From Pseudooceanicola nitratireducens (lineage in GTDB: Bacteria > Pseudomonadota > Alphaproteobacteria > Rhodobacterales > Rhodobacteraceae): 64,000 nt of DNA. Shown one piece after another: positions 8,470-17,151 of this stretch. Location of the stretch: assembly GCF_900109195.1 (NCBI RefSeq), contig NZ_FNZG01000003.1:706244-770243 (forward strand), in the 5' to 3' direction. How positions within the stretch are numbered: position 1 is the stretch's first letter; the number at the start of each line of letters is the position of its first letter. A program made the position numbers and the translations under genes. The notes beneath the pieces are model-generated. The model made no database searches. It was not told where the DNA came from and worked only from the letters and a program-made list of their open reading frames with translations.

Positions 8470-10065
8470 ATGACCCTTGCGGCCATCCAAGCCGAAACAA
8501 AGACCACCGGGGCGCAAGCCGCCCCCTGGCCCGCGCTGAACCCTTTGATCACCGCCGCCGAGATGTTCCCGGCGCTGGAACAACTGGTGCTGGACGCGAG
8601 GGCCGAGGTGCTGCTGGCCTTCCGCATCTTCGACGCCCGCACCGGGCTGCGCAGCCACGCGGCGCAAAGCCTTGGGCTGAAGACCTGGGCCGACCTCTTT
8701 GCCCATGTGGCCGAACGTGACGTGACCATCCGGCTACTGCTGGCCGATTTCGACCCGGTCTTCACTGCCGATCTGCACCACGACGCCTGGATCAGCGCCG
8801 GCCGCTTTGCCGCGCGGGTGACCGACCATCCCAATGCCGAAATCATCTGTTCCCTGCACGATTGCACCCCCGCCCCGATCTGGGGCCGGGTCTTTGGCCC
8901 GCAGATCCGCAAACGGCTGGAAAAGCTGCGCAATACCCCGCAGGAACATCTGACCGCCCTTCAGCTGCAGGCCCTGAACGGCCGTCACCGGCTGCGGCCC
9001 GTCACCCTGCATCAGAAATTCGCCGTGGCCGACGGCACCCGCGCCATCATCGGCGGCATCGACGTGGACGAACGCCGTTGGGACGACCACGACCACGATC
9101 AAAGCCCGGACCAGACCTGGCACGATGTCTCGATGCAGGTATCGGGCCCGATCACGCATGAGCTGCGCCGCCATTTCGCCTGTTGCTGGGATCGCGCCCG
9201 CGTCGGCTGTGGCACCGTCTTCAGCGCCAGGGCCACGGTACTGCGCCCGCTGCCTGTTCCCGTGGCCGAGGCTCCGGCCTCGACCGGTTCGGACGGGGAC
9301 CGCCTGTCGCCCCCCGCGCCGCGGCTGCTGCGCACCGTCTCGACCCATGGCACAGGTCCTTTGCACTTTGGCCCGGTGACTGAGGTCAAGGAACACGAAG
9401 ACACGCTGCTGAAGGCCTTCACCGAAGCCGAACGCTCGGTCTATATCGAGACGCAGTTTTTCCGCCACCTGCCCCTGGCCCGTGCCCTGGCCGCCCGTGC
9501 GCGCGAGGTGCCGGATCTGCAGATGACGCTGGTCATTCCGACAGAACCCGAGAGGGTGATCTTCGACCGTGCCTCGGGCACGGATGCGCGCCACGCCCAG
9601 GCGCTGCAACTGCGCTGCTTTGGCATCCTGCGCCGCGCCTTTGGCGACCGGCTGGCCATCGTATCCCCGGTGCAGCCCCGCCCGGCGGACCCGCATACAC
9701 CGATGCCGGTGAAGGGCGCGGGCATCATCTATTTGCATTCCAAGGTCACGCTGATCGACGAACGGATTGGCATCGTCGGCTCGGCCAACCTGAACGGGCG
9801 GTCGCTGTTGTGGGATACCGAGGCCTCGGTCCTGTTCCAAGACCCCGCCGCCATCCGCCACCTGCGCCAGCGGCTGGCGACGAAATGGCTGGGCCGCCAA
9901 GTGTCGGACGCAGACAGCCAGCTGGCCGCGACCTGGTTCAGCACCGCCAAATCCGCCAGCGAACTGCGCCCGGAAGACCGGGACGCGATGATCCTGCCCT
10001 ACCCGGCCGCGCGCAATCGTCGCTTTGCCAGCTATATCCCGATCCTGCCCTCGGCGATGTTCTGA
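8470..10065 (+). CDS. Phospholipase D-like (PLDc) domain protein
   Basis: A 531-residue protein with two HKD motifs of the phospholipase D superfamily: HQKFAVAD (His about 181) and HSKVTLID (His about 423), each H-x-K-x4-D, followed by IGGID and GSANLNGRS. Two motifs in one chain make a complete active site. The layout resembles bacterial phosphatidyltransferase/phospholipase D proteins rather than short nucleases. No signal peptide or membrane segment is evident, so the substrate, phospholipid or other phosphodiester, is unknown. A GTG at 8443 is in frame; ATG 8470 is preferred because AGGATCGG sits about 8 nt upstream. It stands between murJ and a convergent gene with no obvious partner. 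Confidence 0.88.
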   Translation: MTLAAIQAETKTTGAQAAPWPALNPLITAAEMFPALEQLVLDARAEVLLAFRIFDARTGLRSHAAQSLGLKTWADLFAHVAERDVTIRLLLADFDPVFTADLHHDAWISAGRFAARVTDHPNAEIICSLHDCTPAPIWGRVFGPQIRKRLEKLRNTPQEHLTALQLQALNGRHRLRPVTLHQKFAVADGTRAIIGGIDVDERRWDDHDHDQSPDQTWHDVSMQVSGPITHELRRHFACCWDRARVGCGTVFSARATVLRPLPVPVAEAPASTGSDGDRLSPPAPRLLRTVSTHGTGPLHFGPVTEVKEHEDTLLKAFTEAERSVYIETQFFRHLPLARALAARAREVPDLQMTLVIPTEPERVIFDRASGTDARHAQALQLRCFGILRRAFGDRLAIVSPVQPRPADPHTPMPVKGAGIIYLHSKVTLIDERIGIVGSANLNGRSLLWDTEASVLFQDPAAIRHLRQRLATKWLGRQVSDADSQLAATWFSTAKSASELRPEDRDAMILPYPAARNRRFASYIPILPSAMF

Positions 10066-10103
10066 ACCCTGCGTTCTGAACCCTGCGCCGGTGCGGCGGA
10101 GCC

Positions 10104-10793
10104 CTAGCCCCGCTTGCGCAGCCGCGTGACCAGCGCCGACAGCCCGCCGGGCACCAGCAGCGGCGACAGGGCAAAGCCGAAGACGAAGCCGCCCAGGTCC
10201 GCCGGCCAGTCCGGCGCGAAGCCGAACAGCACGCCGAACAGGAACTGCAGCCCCGCCAGCACGGCAATCAGCCGGAAGGCCTGCACCTGGCTTGCCCCCA
10301 CGGCCCCCAGACGCACCCACAGCAGATAGGTGAACCCTCCGATCAGCCCGTAGACCGGGGGGAAGCCGCCAAACAGCCATTCGCTGTCCCCGGCCAGCGC
10401 CCACATGGCCAAAGCCCCGCCGATGGTCGACAGCACATAAAGCACGAAGACCGCAAAGGGATGCATGATCTCGCCCACGAATTTGCCAAGCGCCAGCAGC
10501 ATGACCCCGGCAATCAGCGCCTGTGTGAAGGACAGATGCACGAAGGGATAGGACACGAAGCGCAGCAGGAACTCGGGCCGCAGCTGCCCGGTTTCGACCA
10601 TGAACCGCGCATATTGCCCCTGGAAGCCATAGTCGGTCAGCGCCGCCTGACGCCAGCCCACGGCCGAGGGCCCGCCGATGATCCCCCTTGTGCCCAGCTG
10701 GAACATCACCTCGACCCCCATGGCGACGACGAATAGCGCAAGGATCAGCGGCGGAATGGGGTTCACGGCGCGTTCATCACTGGAAAAGGACAT
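10104..10793 (-). CDS. Rhomboid-family membrane protein lacking catalytic residues
   Basis: A 229-residue polytopic membrane protein with rhomboid features: a conserved SYPFVHLSFTQALIAG helix, a GKFVGEI...YVLSTIGGALA segment, VYGLIGG after the usual active-site loop, and DLGGFVFGFALSPLL in the last helix. The GxSG loop reads GGFPPVYGL, so the catalytic Ser is replaced by Phe144, and the catalytic His of HxGG is Asp199. It should therefore be a pseudoprotease (iRhom/derlin-like) and not a peptidase. The frame stays open far upstream, but the real start is ATG 10793: the protein is complete from there. It is divergent from trpS. Confidence 0.82.
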   Translation of the reverse strand: MSFSSDERAVNPIPPLILALFVVAMGVEVMFQLGTRGIIGGPSAVGWRQAALTDYGFQGQYARFMVETGQLRPEFLLRFVSYPFVHLSFTQALIAGVMLLALGKFVGEIMHPFAVFVLYVLSTIGGALAMWALAGDSEWLFGGFPPVYGLIGGFTYLLWVRLGAVGASQVQAFRLIAVLAGLQFLFGVLFGFAPDWPADLGGFVFGFALSPLLVPGGLSALVTRLRKRG

Positions 10794-10925
10794 CGTCACT
10801 CCGGTCTTTGGATGCAGGGTCGGCCCATCCCCGGCCCGGGACCAGCGGCGCTGGACCAAGCTTGACGGGGGCCGGGCCCATGGGTAAGCCAGCGCGGCAC
10901 GGAAATCCAGCCGGAGGATCCCCCA

Positions 10926-11969
10926 ATGACCGACGCCGCATCGACAGGCACCACCTTTCAGCCCCGCGTCTTTTCCGGGATCCAGCCCTCGGGCGGGCTG
11001 ACGCTTGGGAACTACCTGGGCGCGATGCGTCGTTTTGTCGATTGGCAGGACAAGGGTCTGAACGACGGGTTCGAGACGATCTTCTGCATGGTCGACCTGC
11101 ATGCGATCACCGTCTGGCAGGACCCCGAGGCCCTGCGCCGCCAGACCCGCGAACTGGCCGCGGGCTACATTGCCTCGGGCCTGGATCCGGCCAAGGCGAT
11201 CCTGTTCAACCAGAGCCAGGTGCATGAACACACCCAGCTGGCCTGGATCTTCAACTGCATCGCTCGCATGGGCTGGATGCAGCGGATGACCCAGTGGAAG
11301 GACAAGGCGGGCAAGAATCAGCAGAACGCCTCTCTGGGGCTGTTCGCCTATCCGTCGCTGATGGCCGCCGACATCCTGGTCTACCACGCGACCCACGTGC
11401 CCGTCGGCGAGGACCAGAAGCAGCATATCGAATTGACCCGCGACATCGCGATCAAGTTCAACAACGACTACGGCGTCGATTTCTTCCCCGTGACCGAACC
11501 GGTGATCGAGGGCGCGGCGACCCGCGTCATGTCCCTGCGCGACGGGTCCAAGAAGATGTCCAAGTCCGATCCTTCGGACATGGCGCGGATCAACATGACC
11601 GATGACGCCGACGCCATCGCCCAGAAGATCCGCAAGGCCCGCACCGACCCCGAGGCCCTGCCCTCGGAAGCCGACGGGCTGGAGGGTCGCGCCGAGGCTC
11701 GCAACCTGGTCAACATCTACGCCGCCCTGGCGGATCAGACCGTCGACCAGGTGCTTGCGGATGTGGGCGGCAAGCAGTTTTCGGAATTCAAGCCGATGCT
11801 GGCCGAGCTGGCCGTGGCCAAGCTGTCGCCGATCTCGACGGAAATGGCGCGCCTGATGGAAGCCCCCGACGAAATCGACGCGATCCTGCGCAACGGGGCC
11901 GAACGCGCCCGCGCCATCGCCGCGCCCGTCCTGAAAAAGACCTATGATATCGTGGGGATGATCCGCTAA
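10926..11969 (+). CDS. trpS: Tryptophanyl-tRNA synthetase
   Basis: A 347-residue class I aminoacyl-tRNA synthetase that charges tRNA-Trp. The ATP-binding signature appears as [16 protein letters not shown] (the HIGH region, TLGN as usual in TrpRS), and the second as [11 protein letters not shown] (KMSKS). [17 protein letters not shown] and [16 protein letters not shown] are tryptophan/ATP-site stretches conserved in the family. The start ATG has GGAGG at 10913-10917. The gene ends with a strong terminator at 11999. Confidence 0.98.
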   Translation: MTDAASTGTTFQPRVFSGIQPSGGLTLGNYLGAMRRFVDWQDKGLNDGFETIFCMVDLHAITVWQDPEALRRQTRELAAGYIASGLDPAKAILFNQSQVHEHTQLAWIFNCIARMGWMQRMTQWKDKAGKNQQNASLGLFAYPSLMAADILVYHATHVPVGEDQKQHIELTRDIAIKFNNDYGVDFFPVTEPVIEGAATRVMSLRDGSKKMSKSDPSDMARINMTDDADAIAQKIRKARTDPEALPSEADGLEGRAEARNLVNIYAALADQTVDQVLADVGGKQFSEFKPMLAELAVAKLSPISTEMARLMEAPDEIDAILRNGAERARAIAAPVLKKTYDIVGMIR

Positions 11970-11998
11970 GCGGCCCGGTCCCTTCACCTCGATCCAAC

Positions 11999-12032
11999 AT
12001 GGCCCGCCCGATCCCCGGTGCGGGCCATTTTT
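11999..12032 (+). terminator. Rho-independent terminator after trpS
   Basis: A 9-bp perfect stem ATGGCCCGC / GCGGGCCAT (11999-12007 with 12020-12028) with a 12-nt loop runs directly into TTTTT, 29 bp after the trpS stop. Confidence 0.85.
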
Positions 12033-12332
12033 GTCACCGCCCTCGCTGCCCTGCAGCGAAACCCATTGACTTATTCCCCGCCAGGCCCCATGTGCAGCCC
12101 GTGATCGTCGGCCCCTAACCGGCGCGGGGCCTCGCCCCGTCCGCGTGCCAGCCACCGGAAACGGCCCCCTGGGCCTGCTTCCCGACAAGGCACATAGGCG
12201 CATCTGCGATTACCTCCTGCGGACAATCCGGTCCGTCAGGTCATCGCATGGACCCACGCGACCCGACATCACCCTGCCCGATCCGGGCACGACATGCGGC
12301 CTGCAGGATGCAGGCCCGAAAGGACATTCCAT
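12033..12332. other. Spacer upstream of the RhlE-type helicase gene
   Basis: No gene is supported in these 300 bp. A short GCGGGGC-CTC-GCCCCGT hairpin lies at about 12124-12140. A TTGACT at 12065 has no matching -10 at normal spacing. The length would allow a long 5' leader, which is frequent for DEAD-box helicase genes, but nothing in the sequence proves one. Confidence 0.5.
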
Positions 12333-13655
12333 ATGACATTCGACCAGCTGGGCCTGCGCCCCGCCCTGCTCTCTCGCATTGATGAGAGGGGCCTGACCGC
12401 GCCCACCCCGATCCAGACCCGCGCCATCCCCGAGGCGCTGAAGGGCCGGGACATCATGGGCCTGGCCCAGACCGGCACCGGCAAGACCCTGGCCTTCGGC
12501 CTGCCCATTGCTGACGCCCTGATGGCCACCTCGGAAAAGGCCGATCCCCGCACCGCGCGTGCACTGATCCTGGCCCCGACCCGCGAGCTGGCCAAGCAGA
12601 TCAGCGACAACCTGCGTGACATCCTGCAAGGCGCACACCTGCGCATCGGCCTGGTGGTCGGCGGGGCGTCGATCAATGCCCAGGCGCAGCGCCTGGAACG
12701 CGGCGCGCATATCCTTGTCGCCACGCCCGGCCGCCTTCTGGACCTGCTGGACCGCGGATCGCTGAGCCTGGCCAAGACGCGCTACCTGGTGCTGGACGAG
12801 GCGGACCAGATGCTGGACATGGGCTTCATCCATGACCTGCGCAAAATCGCCAAGCGCCTGCCCGAACAACGCCAGACCCTGCTGTTCTCGGCGACCATGC
12901 CCAAGCTGATGGCGGAAATCGCCGGGGCCTTCCTGAACGATCCCCTGCGGATCGAGGTGACCCCTCCGGGCAAGACCGCCGACAAGATCGACCAATCCGT
13001 CGTCTTCGTCGAACCCGCCGACAAGCAGGCTGCGCTGATCAACCTTCTCGACGAACACCGCGAGGAACTGGCCCTGGTCTTCACCCGCACCAAGTACGGC
13101 GCGGACAAGCTGGCCAAGAAGCTGATCCATGCCGGTTTCGCCGTCGGCGCGATCCACGGCAACAAAAGCCAGGGCCAGCGGACCCGCGCCCTGAACGATT
13201 TCAAATCCGGTGAGCTGCGCGTGCTGGTCGCCACCGATGTCGCCGCGCGCGGCATCGACATCCCCGACGTGCGCCACGTCTACAACTTTGAAATGCCGAA
13301 CGTCGCGGACAACTATGTCCACCGCATCGGCCGCACCGCCCGCGCCGGCAAGGACGGCCGCGCGGTCAGCCTCTGCTCGGCCGAGGAAATGGGCGAGCTG
13401 GGCGACATCGAAAAGGTCATCGGTCACCAGATCGAAACCGCCGGTGGCACCCGCCCCGCCCCGCGCAATGCGCCCAAGTCCAAGTCGAACCGCCGTCGCG
13501 GCGGTGGTGGCGGTGGCGGTGGCCGTCGTGGGCGTCCCGCCGGAGGTGGCGAGGCCGCGAAATCGGCTGGCAAGGGCCCCCAGAACGCCAACGGGGCCAA
13601 GCGCCCGAACCGCCAGCGCCGCCGCAAGGGCGGTGCGGGGTCGAACGCTGCATAA
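12333..13655 (+). CDS. DEAD-box ATP-dependent RNA helicase, RhlE type
   Basis: A 440-residue RNA helicase likely to act in ribosome assembly or mRNA turnover. Motifs in order: FDQLGL and Q-motif TPIQTRAIP, Walker A AQTGTGKT, PTRELAKQI, TPGRLLDLL, VLDEADQMLDMGF (DEAD), SATMP, VATDVAARGIDIP and HRIGRTARAG. The last 60 residues are a basic, glycine-rich tail, including a seven-glycine run before RRGRPAGGG, typical of an RNA-binding extension in this subfamily. Start ATG 12333 has GAAAGGA about 9 nt upstream. Single gene with its own terminator. Confidence 0.95.
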   Translation: MTFDQLGLRPALLSRIDERGLTAPTPIQTRAIPEALKGRDIMGLAQTGTGKTLAFGLPIADALMATSEKADPRTARALILAPTRELAKQISDNLRDILQGAHLRIGLVVGGASINAQAQRLERGAHILVATPGRLLDLLDRGSLSLAKTRYLVLDEADQMLDMGFIHDLRKIAKRLPEQRQTLLFSATMPKLMAEIAGAFLNDPLRIEVTPPGKTADKIDQSVVFVEPADKQAALINLLDEHREELALVFTRTKYGADKLAKKLIHAGFAVGAIHGNKSQGQRTRALNDFKSGELRVLVATDVAARGIDIPDVRHVYNFEMPNVADNYVHRIGRTARAGKDGRAVSLCSAEEMGELGDIEKVIGHQIETAGGTRPAPRNAPKSKSNRRRGGGGGGGGRRGRPAGGGEAAKSAGKGPQNANGAKRPNRQRRRKGGAGSNAA

Positions 13656-13685
13656 GGCACGACCAGACGACAGTTGTGATCGAAT

Positions 13686-13720
13686 GGGCCCGAGGCATCC
13701 GCTCCGGGCCCTTTCCTTTT
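13686..13720 (+). terminator. Rho-independent terminator after the helicase gene
   Basis: GGGCCCG / CGGGCCC (13686-13692 with 13705-13711) with a 12-nt loop is followed by TTTCCTTTT, 30 bp after the stop. Confidence 0.75.
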
Positions 13721-13863
13721 GCCCCGGGCCTGACCGCCCGCCGCTTGCGCCTGCTCGGACACCGAACCGCCGCCCACAATTCTGCACAGAGTCCCTGCGC
13801 CCACAGGCGTAGGCACAGCGCCCGGCACGGCGTATCTTGGGATCAAAGCGAAAGGATCATTCC

Positions 13864-14349
13864 ATGACCAAACCAGTGCATCCCGACACCCGTGTCGGTC
13901 ACATCCACCTGAAAGTCGCCGATCTTGACCGGGCCATCGCCTTCTATTCCGGCGTGCTGGGGTTCGAGCTTCAGCAGAAGTTCGGCAGCCAGGCGGCCTT
14001 CCTCTCGGCTGGCGGCTATCACCACCACATCGGGCTGAACACCTGGGAAAGCCGTGGTGCAACGCCGCCGCCTCCGGGGCACACCGGGCTCTATCACACC
14101 GCCTTCCTCTATCCCGACCGCGCGTCGCTTGGCGATGCGCTGCGCCGGGTGGTCGAGGCCGGGATCCCGCTGGACGGGGCCGCCGACCACGGCGTGAGCG
14201 AGGCGATCTACCTGCGCGATCCCGACGGCAACGGGGTTGAACTCTACCGCGACCGCCCCGAAGCCGACTGGCCCCGCGACGCCAAGGGCAACCTGTCGAT
14301 GGTCAACAGCCCGCTGGATCTTCAGGCCCTGCTGGACGAAGCCGCCTGA
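13864..14349 (+). CDS. VOC family (glyoxalase/dioxygenase fold) protein
   Basis: A 161-residue protein of the vicinal-oxygen-chelate superfamily. VGHIHLKVADLDRAIAFYSGVLGFEL is the first beta-alpha-beta module and gives a metal His; AADHGVSEAIYLRDPDGNGVELYRDR is the second, with a metal His and Glu (GVELY). This matches the N-terminal half of CatE-type catechol 2,3-dioxygenases, but one domain alone does not fix the substrate. The start has AAAGGATC about 7 nt upstream. No neighbour points to a pathway. Confidence 0.88.
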   Translation: MTKPVHPDTRVGHIHLKVADLDRAIAFYSGVLGFELQQKFGSQAAFLSAGGYHHHIGLNTWESRGATPPPPGHTGLYHTAFLYPDRASLGDALRRVVEAGIPLDGAADHGVSEAIYLRDPDGNGVELYRDRPEADWPRDAKGNLSMVNSPLDLQALLDEAA

Positions 14350-14494
14350 CACCCCTGCCGCCGGCTATCTGCGCCGGCCACGTGCCCAACCACGCCCGCT
14401 GTCGCAAAACCGTTGCAGCGCTGCGATAGACTGACGCCGCAGGGCTTGGCCCTCATCCCCAAGTCAGAAGCTATCAAAGTCATTTCATCCCCTC
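14350..14494. other. Long untranslated stretch before a terminator
   Basis: No gene is visible. It contains a near-palindrome around GTTGCAGCGCTGCGA (about 14411-14425). The terminator at 14495 lies unusually far (about 145 nt) from the preceding stop codon, so this may be a long 3' leader or a small RNA; no promoter is convincing. Confidence 0.4.
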
Positions 14495-14532
14495 CCCCCG
14501 GTCTCCTATCGGACCGGGGGTATTCTTTTCTC
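14495..14532 (+). terminator. Rho-independent terminator upstream of the aminotransferase gene
   Basis: CCCCCGGT / ACCGGGGG (14495-14502 with 14513-14520) with a 10-nt loop is followed by TATTCTTTTCTC. Confidence 0.75.
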
Positions 14533-14648
14533 GTCTCGCACCGCCGTCCCTGCACGGCCCGCCTTTGCCCCCGACCGGGCTTTCCCTTCCCCGCCCCGCC
14601 TGCCATAAATCGCGCGACACACGGGTCCAGCAAGGAAAGGATCGCCCC

Positions 14649-15518
14649 ATGGCCACCGGCACCAATATCCGCACCTATTTTCAGGGCACCTGGCACGACG
14701 GCGACATCCCCGTGATGAAGGCGGCCGATCACGGATCCTGGCTGGGCACGACCGTGTTCGACGGCGCGCGCATGGTGAACGGGCTGATCCCCGACCTGAC
14801 CGCCCATTGCGCCCGGGTGAACCGGTCGGCCAAGGCGCTGATGATCGACCCGACGGTCGAAACCGACGCCATGGTCGAAATCGCGAAAGAGGGCCTGTCG
14901 GCCTATGCCCCCGGCACCCCCGTCTACATCCGCCCGATGTACTGGGCACTGGATGGCGGCACGCTCGGGGTGGACCCGGCCCCGAATTCCACCGGCTTTG
15001 CGCTGTGCCTGGAAGAAATCCCCATGGCAGCCCCCGATGCTTCGACCACGCTTGGCCGGACCAGCTTTCACCGCCCGGTGATGTCGTCCTCGGTCGTCAA
15101 TGCCAAGGCCGGCTGCCTGTATCCCAACAACGCCCGCATGCTGCTAGAGGTCCGCGCCCGCGGGTTCGGCAATGCCATCGTGACCGACGCCCTGGGCAAT
15201 GTCGCCGAAAGCGCAACGGCCAATATCTTCATGGCCCGCGACGGAGAGCTGTTCACCCCGATCGCCAATGGCACCTTCCTGGCCGGGATCACCCGCGCCC
15301 GCCACATCAAGAACTTCCGCGACAACGGCGTGACGGTGCATGAAACCGTGCTGCGCTACGAGGATTTCGACGCCGCGGACGAGGTCTTCCTGACCGGCAA
15401 CATGTCCAAGGTCACCCCCGTGACCGGGATCGAGGACCGCAGCTATCAGATGGGCCCGCTGACCCGCCAGGCGCGCGAGATGTACTGGGACTGGGCCGCG
15501 GGTGCCGAAACGCTCTGA
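14649..15518 (+). CDS. Branched-chain amino acid aminotransferase (class IV, PLP)
   Basis: A 289-residue fold-type IV aminotransferase. It most likely exchanges the amino group between glutamate and branched-chain 2-oxo acids, the last step of Val/Leu/Ile synthesis. GTTVFDGARMVNG and YIRPMYWALDG are substrate-side signatures; VVNAKAGCLYPNNARML carries the PLP lysine; ESATANIFMARDGELFTP and LAGITRARHI bind the phosphate. It is shorter than E. coli IlvE and could also be a D-amino-acid or related class IV enzyme. AAGGAAAGGA precedes the ATG. Confidence 0.87.
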   Translation: MATGTNIRTYFQGTWHDGDIPVMKAADHGSWLGTTVFDGARMVNGLIPDLTAHCARVNRSAKALMIDPTVETDAMVEIAKEGLSAYAPGTPVYIRPMYWALDGGTLGVDPAPNSTGFALCLEEIPMAAPDASTTLGRTSFHRPVMSSSVVNAKAGCLYPNNARMLLEVRARGFGNAIVTDALGNVAESATANIFMARDGELFTPIANGTFLAGITRARHIKNFRDNGVTVHETVLRYEDFDAADEVFLTGNMSKVTPVTGIEDRSYQMGPLTRQAREMYWDWAAGAETL

Positions 15519-15638
15519 CCCCGGGTACCGCCGCGCCGGGGGCGCCGCCGCCCGCCGCGACGCGTCGCCGTAAGGCGCAAGAAGCAGCCCCCGGGCCCCA
15601 CGCGAATATTTTGAAGCGTATGGCCCGACGCCGAAACC

Positions 15639-16355
15639 TTAAAGCGCCGGGTCCGACGCCACCCGCACCAGGCGAGTCAGATCCGCAAGGCTTTCCTTCT
15701 GCTGCCCCTCACCTTCGAAATTCGACGGGGCCAGCCAGACCTGGAACGCCTCTTTCAGCGCAGGCCAATCGGCGTCGATCACCGCAAACCAGGCGGTGTC
15801 GCGGTTGCGCCCTTTATAGACCGTGGCCTGACGGAACACCCCTTCATAGCTGAACCCGAACCGTTGCGCCGCGCGGCGCGACGGGCGGTTCAGAGCGTCG
15901 CATTTCCATTCGTACCGGCGATAGCCCGCGTCAAAGGCCCATTGCATCATCAGGAACATCGCCTCGGTCGCCGCCGGCGTGCGCTGCAGGCGGGGCGACA
16001 TCAGGATGAACCCCACCTCGATCGACCCGGCCTCGGGCGTGATCCGCAGGAAGGACGCAAAGCCCACCACCCGGTCATCCCCCCTGGCCCGGATCGCCAG
16101 GAACAGCGGATCGCGGCTGTCCTCTGTCTCGTGCACGAAGCGGTGGAATTGGGCGGCGGAATTGAACGGACCGACGGGCATGTAATCCCACAGCCAATCC
16201 TCGCCCTCGATCTCGCGGAACAGCAGCGCGGCATGGGCCTGTGCGCTCAGATGTTCCAGCCGCACATGCCTGCCCTCTAAAACCAGGTCCGGTCCCGGTG
16301 CGGGGGGCGGCGTCCAGCCGGTCACGGCGGGGCCAATGGGGCGGGCGTCACGCAT
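15639..16355 (-). CDS. GNAT family N-acetyltransferase, RimJ/RimL-like
   Basis: A 238-residue acetyltransferase. LVLEGRHVRLEHLS starts the fold; VGFASFLRITPEAGSIEVGFILMSPRLQRTPAATEAMFLMM covers strands 4-5 and the acetyl-CoA pyrophosphate loop (here RTPAATEA in place of the common QGxGxG/A form); YEWKCDALNRPSRRAAQRFGFSYEGVFRQATVYKGRNRDTAWFAV is the usual RimJ/L C-terminal half. The acceptor, protein or small molecule, cannot be told. It is divergent from the hemerythrin gene and stands alone. Confidence 0.88.
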   Translation of the reverse strand: MRDARPIGPAVTGWTPPPAPGPDLVLEGRHVRLEHLSAQAHAALLFREIEGEDWLWDYMPVGPFNSAAQFHRFVHETEDSRDPLFLAIRARGDDRVVGFASFLRITPEAGSIEVGFILMSPRLQRTPAATEAMFLMMQWAFDAGYRRYEWKCDALNRPSRRAAQRFGFSYEGVFRQATVYKGRNRDTAWFAVIDADWPALKEAFQVWLAPSNFEGEGQQKESLADLTRLVRVASDPAL

Positions 16356-16528
16356 GGAATTTCCCTTTCTCGGATCTTTCCCTCGGGCAGGCCCCGGACC
16401 CTAGGAAGCGCCTGCGGGAAAGCCAAGGGCGAAAACCGCCTGCCCCATGCTGACTGATCCTGATGCCCCCGGGAACCGCCACCCCGCCCGCGACGTTCCC
16501 CCTGCAACTACATCAAGGGAGAGCCGGA

Positions 16529-17005
16529 ATGCCATCCATCTACGACGCCATCATCGAAGACCATAACCGCCACCGCGACCTTCTGGACCGCATCGCCCGG
16601 ACCGAGGGCGACAGCAAGGACCGCCGCGAGGCCTGGGACGAATTCTACCGCGACGTCAAAAGTCATTCCGCTGCCGAGGAAGAAACCTTCTATTCCAAGC
16701 TGATGACCCAGACCTGGGGTCAGGACGCCGCCCGCCATTCCGTGCATGAACACGCCGAGATGGACGAGATCCTGGAAGAGCTGCGCGAGATGGACATGTC
16801 TTCACCCGGCTGGCTGACCCGCTTCAAGACGCTGAAGCACGACTATGAACACCACATGGAAGAAGAGGAAAACGAGGTCTTCACCCGGGCCAAGGAAGTG
16901 ATCGGCAAGGAAGAGAACGACAGCTTCGGCCAGAAGTTCCTGACCCGGAAGTCCAAGGAGATGGACCTGATCGAGGAAAAACGCGAGGACGCGCTGGAGG
17001 ATTGA
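16529..17005 (+). CDS. Hemerythrin HHE domain protein
   Basis: A 158-residue, highly charged four-helix protein. The ligand pattern of hemerythrins is present: H in EDHNRHRDLL, HSAAEEETFYSKL, HEHAEMDEIL and HDYEHHMEEEENEVF. Such domains bind a di-iron centre and sense or carry oxygen, NO or iron; which applies here is unknown. The last 30 residues are charged and helical. Start ATG 16529 follows AAGGGAGAGCCGGA. Confidence 0.9.
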   Translation: MPSIYDAIIEDHNRHRDLLDRIARTEGDSKDRREAWDEFYRDVKSHSAAEEETFYSKLMTQTWGQDAARHSVHEHAEMDEILEELREMDMSSPGWLTRFKTLKHDYEHHMEEEENEVFTRAKEVIGKEENDSFGQKFLTRKSKEMDLIEEKREDALED

Positions 17006-17080
17006 TCCGCCTGTCCGTGCGGTCCTGCCCGGTCTGCACGCGGTCCTACCCAGTCTGACCGAAGCCAGTCTGACTGAACC

Positions 17081-17121
17081 CGGTCTGATCAAAAGCGGCC
17101 AGATCGCGCCCGATCAGACCG
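17081..17121. repeat. Inverted repeat between convergent genes
   Basis: A perfect 10-bp inverted repeat CGGTCTGATC / GATCAGACCG (17081-17090 with 17112-17121) with a 21-nt loop lies between the hemerythrin and lipoprotein stops. Degenerate copies of (A/G)GTCTGA also precede it from about 17025. There is no T-run, so it is not a classical terminator, although it may stop transcription from both sides. Confidence 0.6.
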
Positions 17122-17151
17122 ACCCGGACAGGCCCATGATCCCCATACCGC

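Noticed and set aside
10794..12203. Upstream extension of the rhomboid-like frame
   Set aside because: The frame is open through antisense of trpS but the added protein has no features; the normal start lies at 10793.
15541..15638. Sixth copy of the modular repeat (GAATATTTTGAAGCG)
   Set aside because: Similarity to the core is weak and no matching hairpin order is present.
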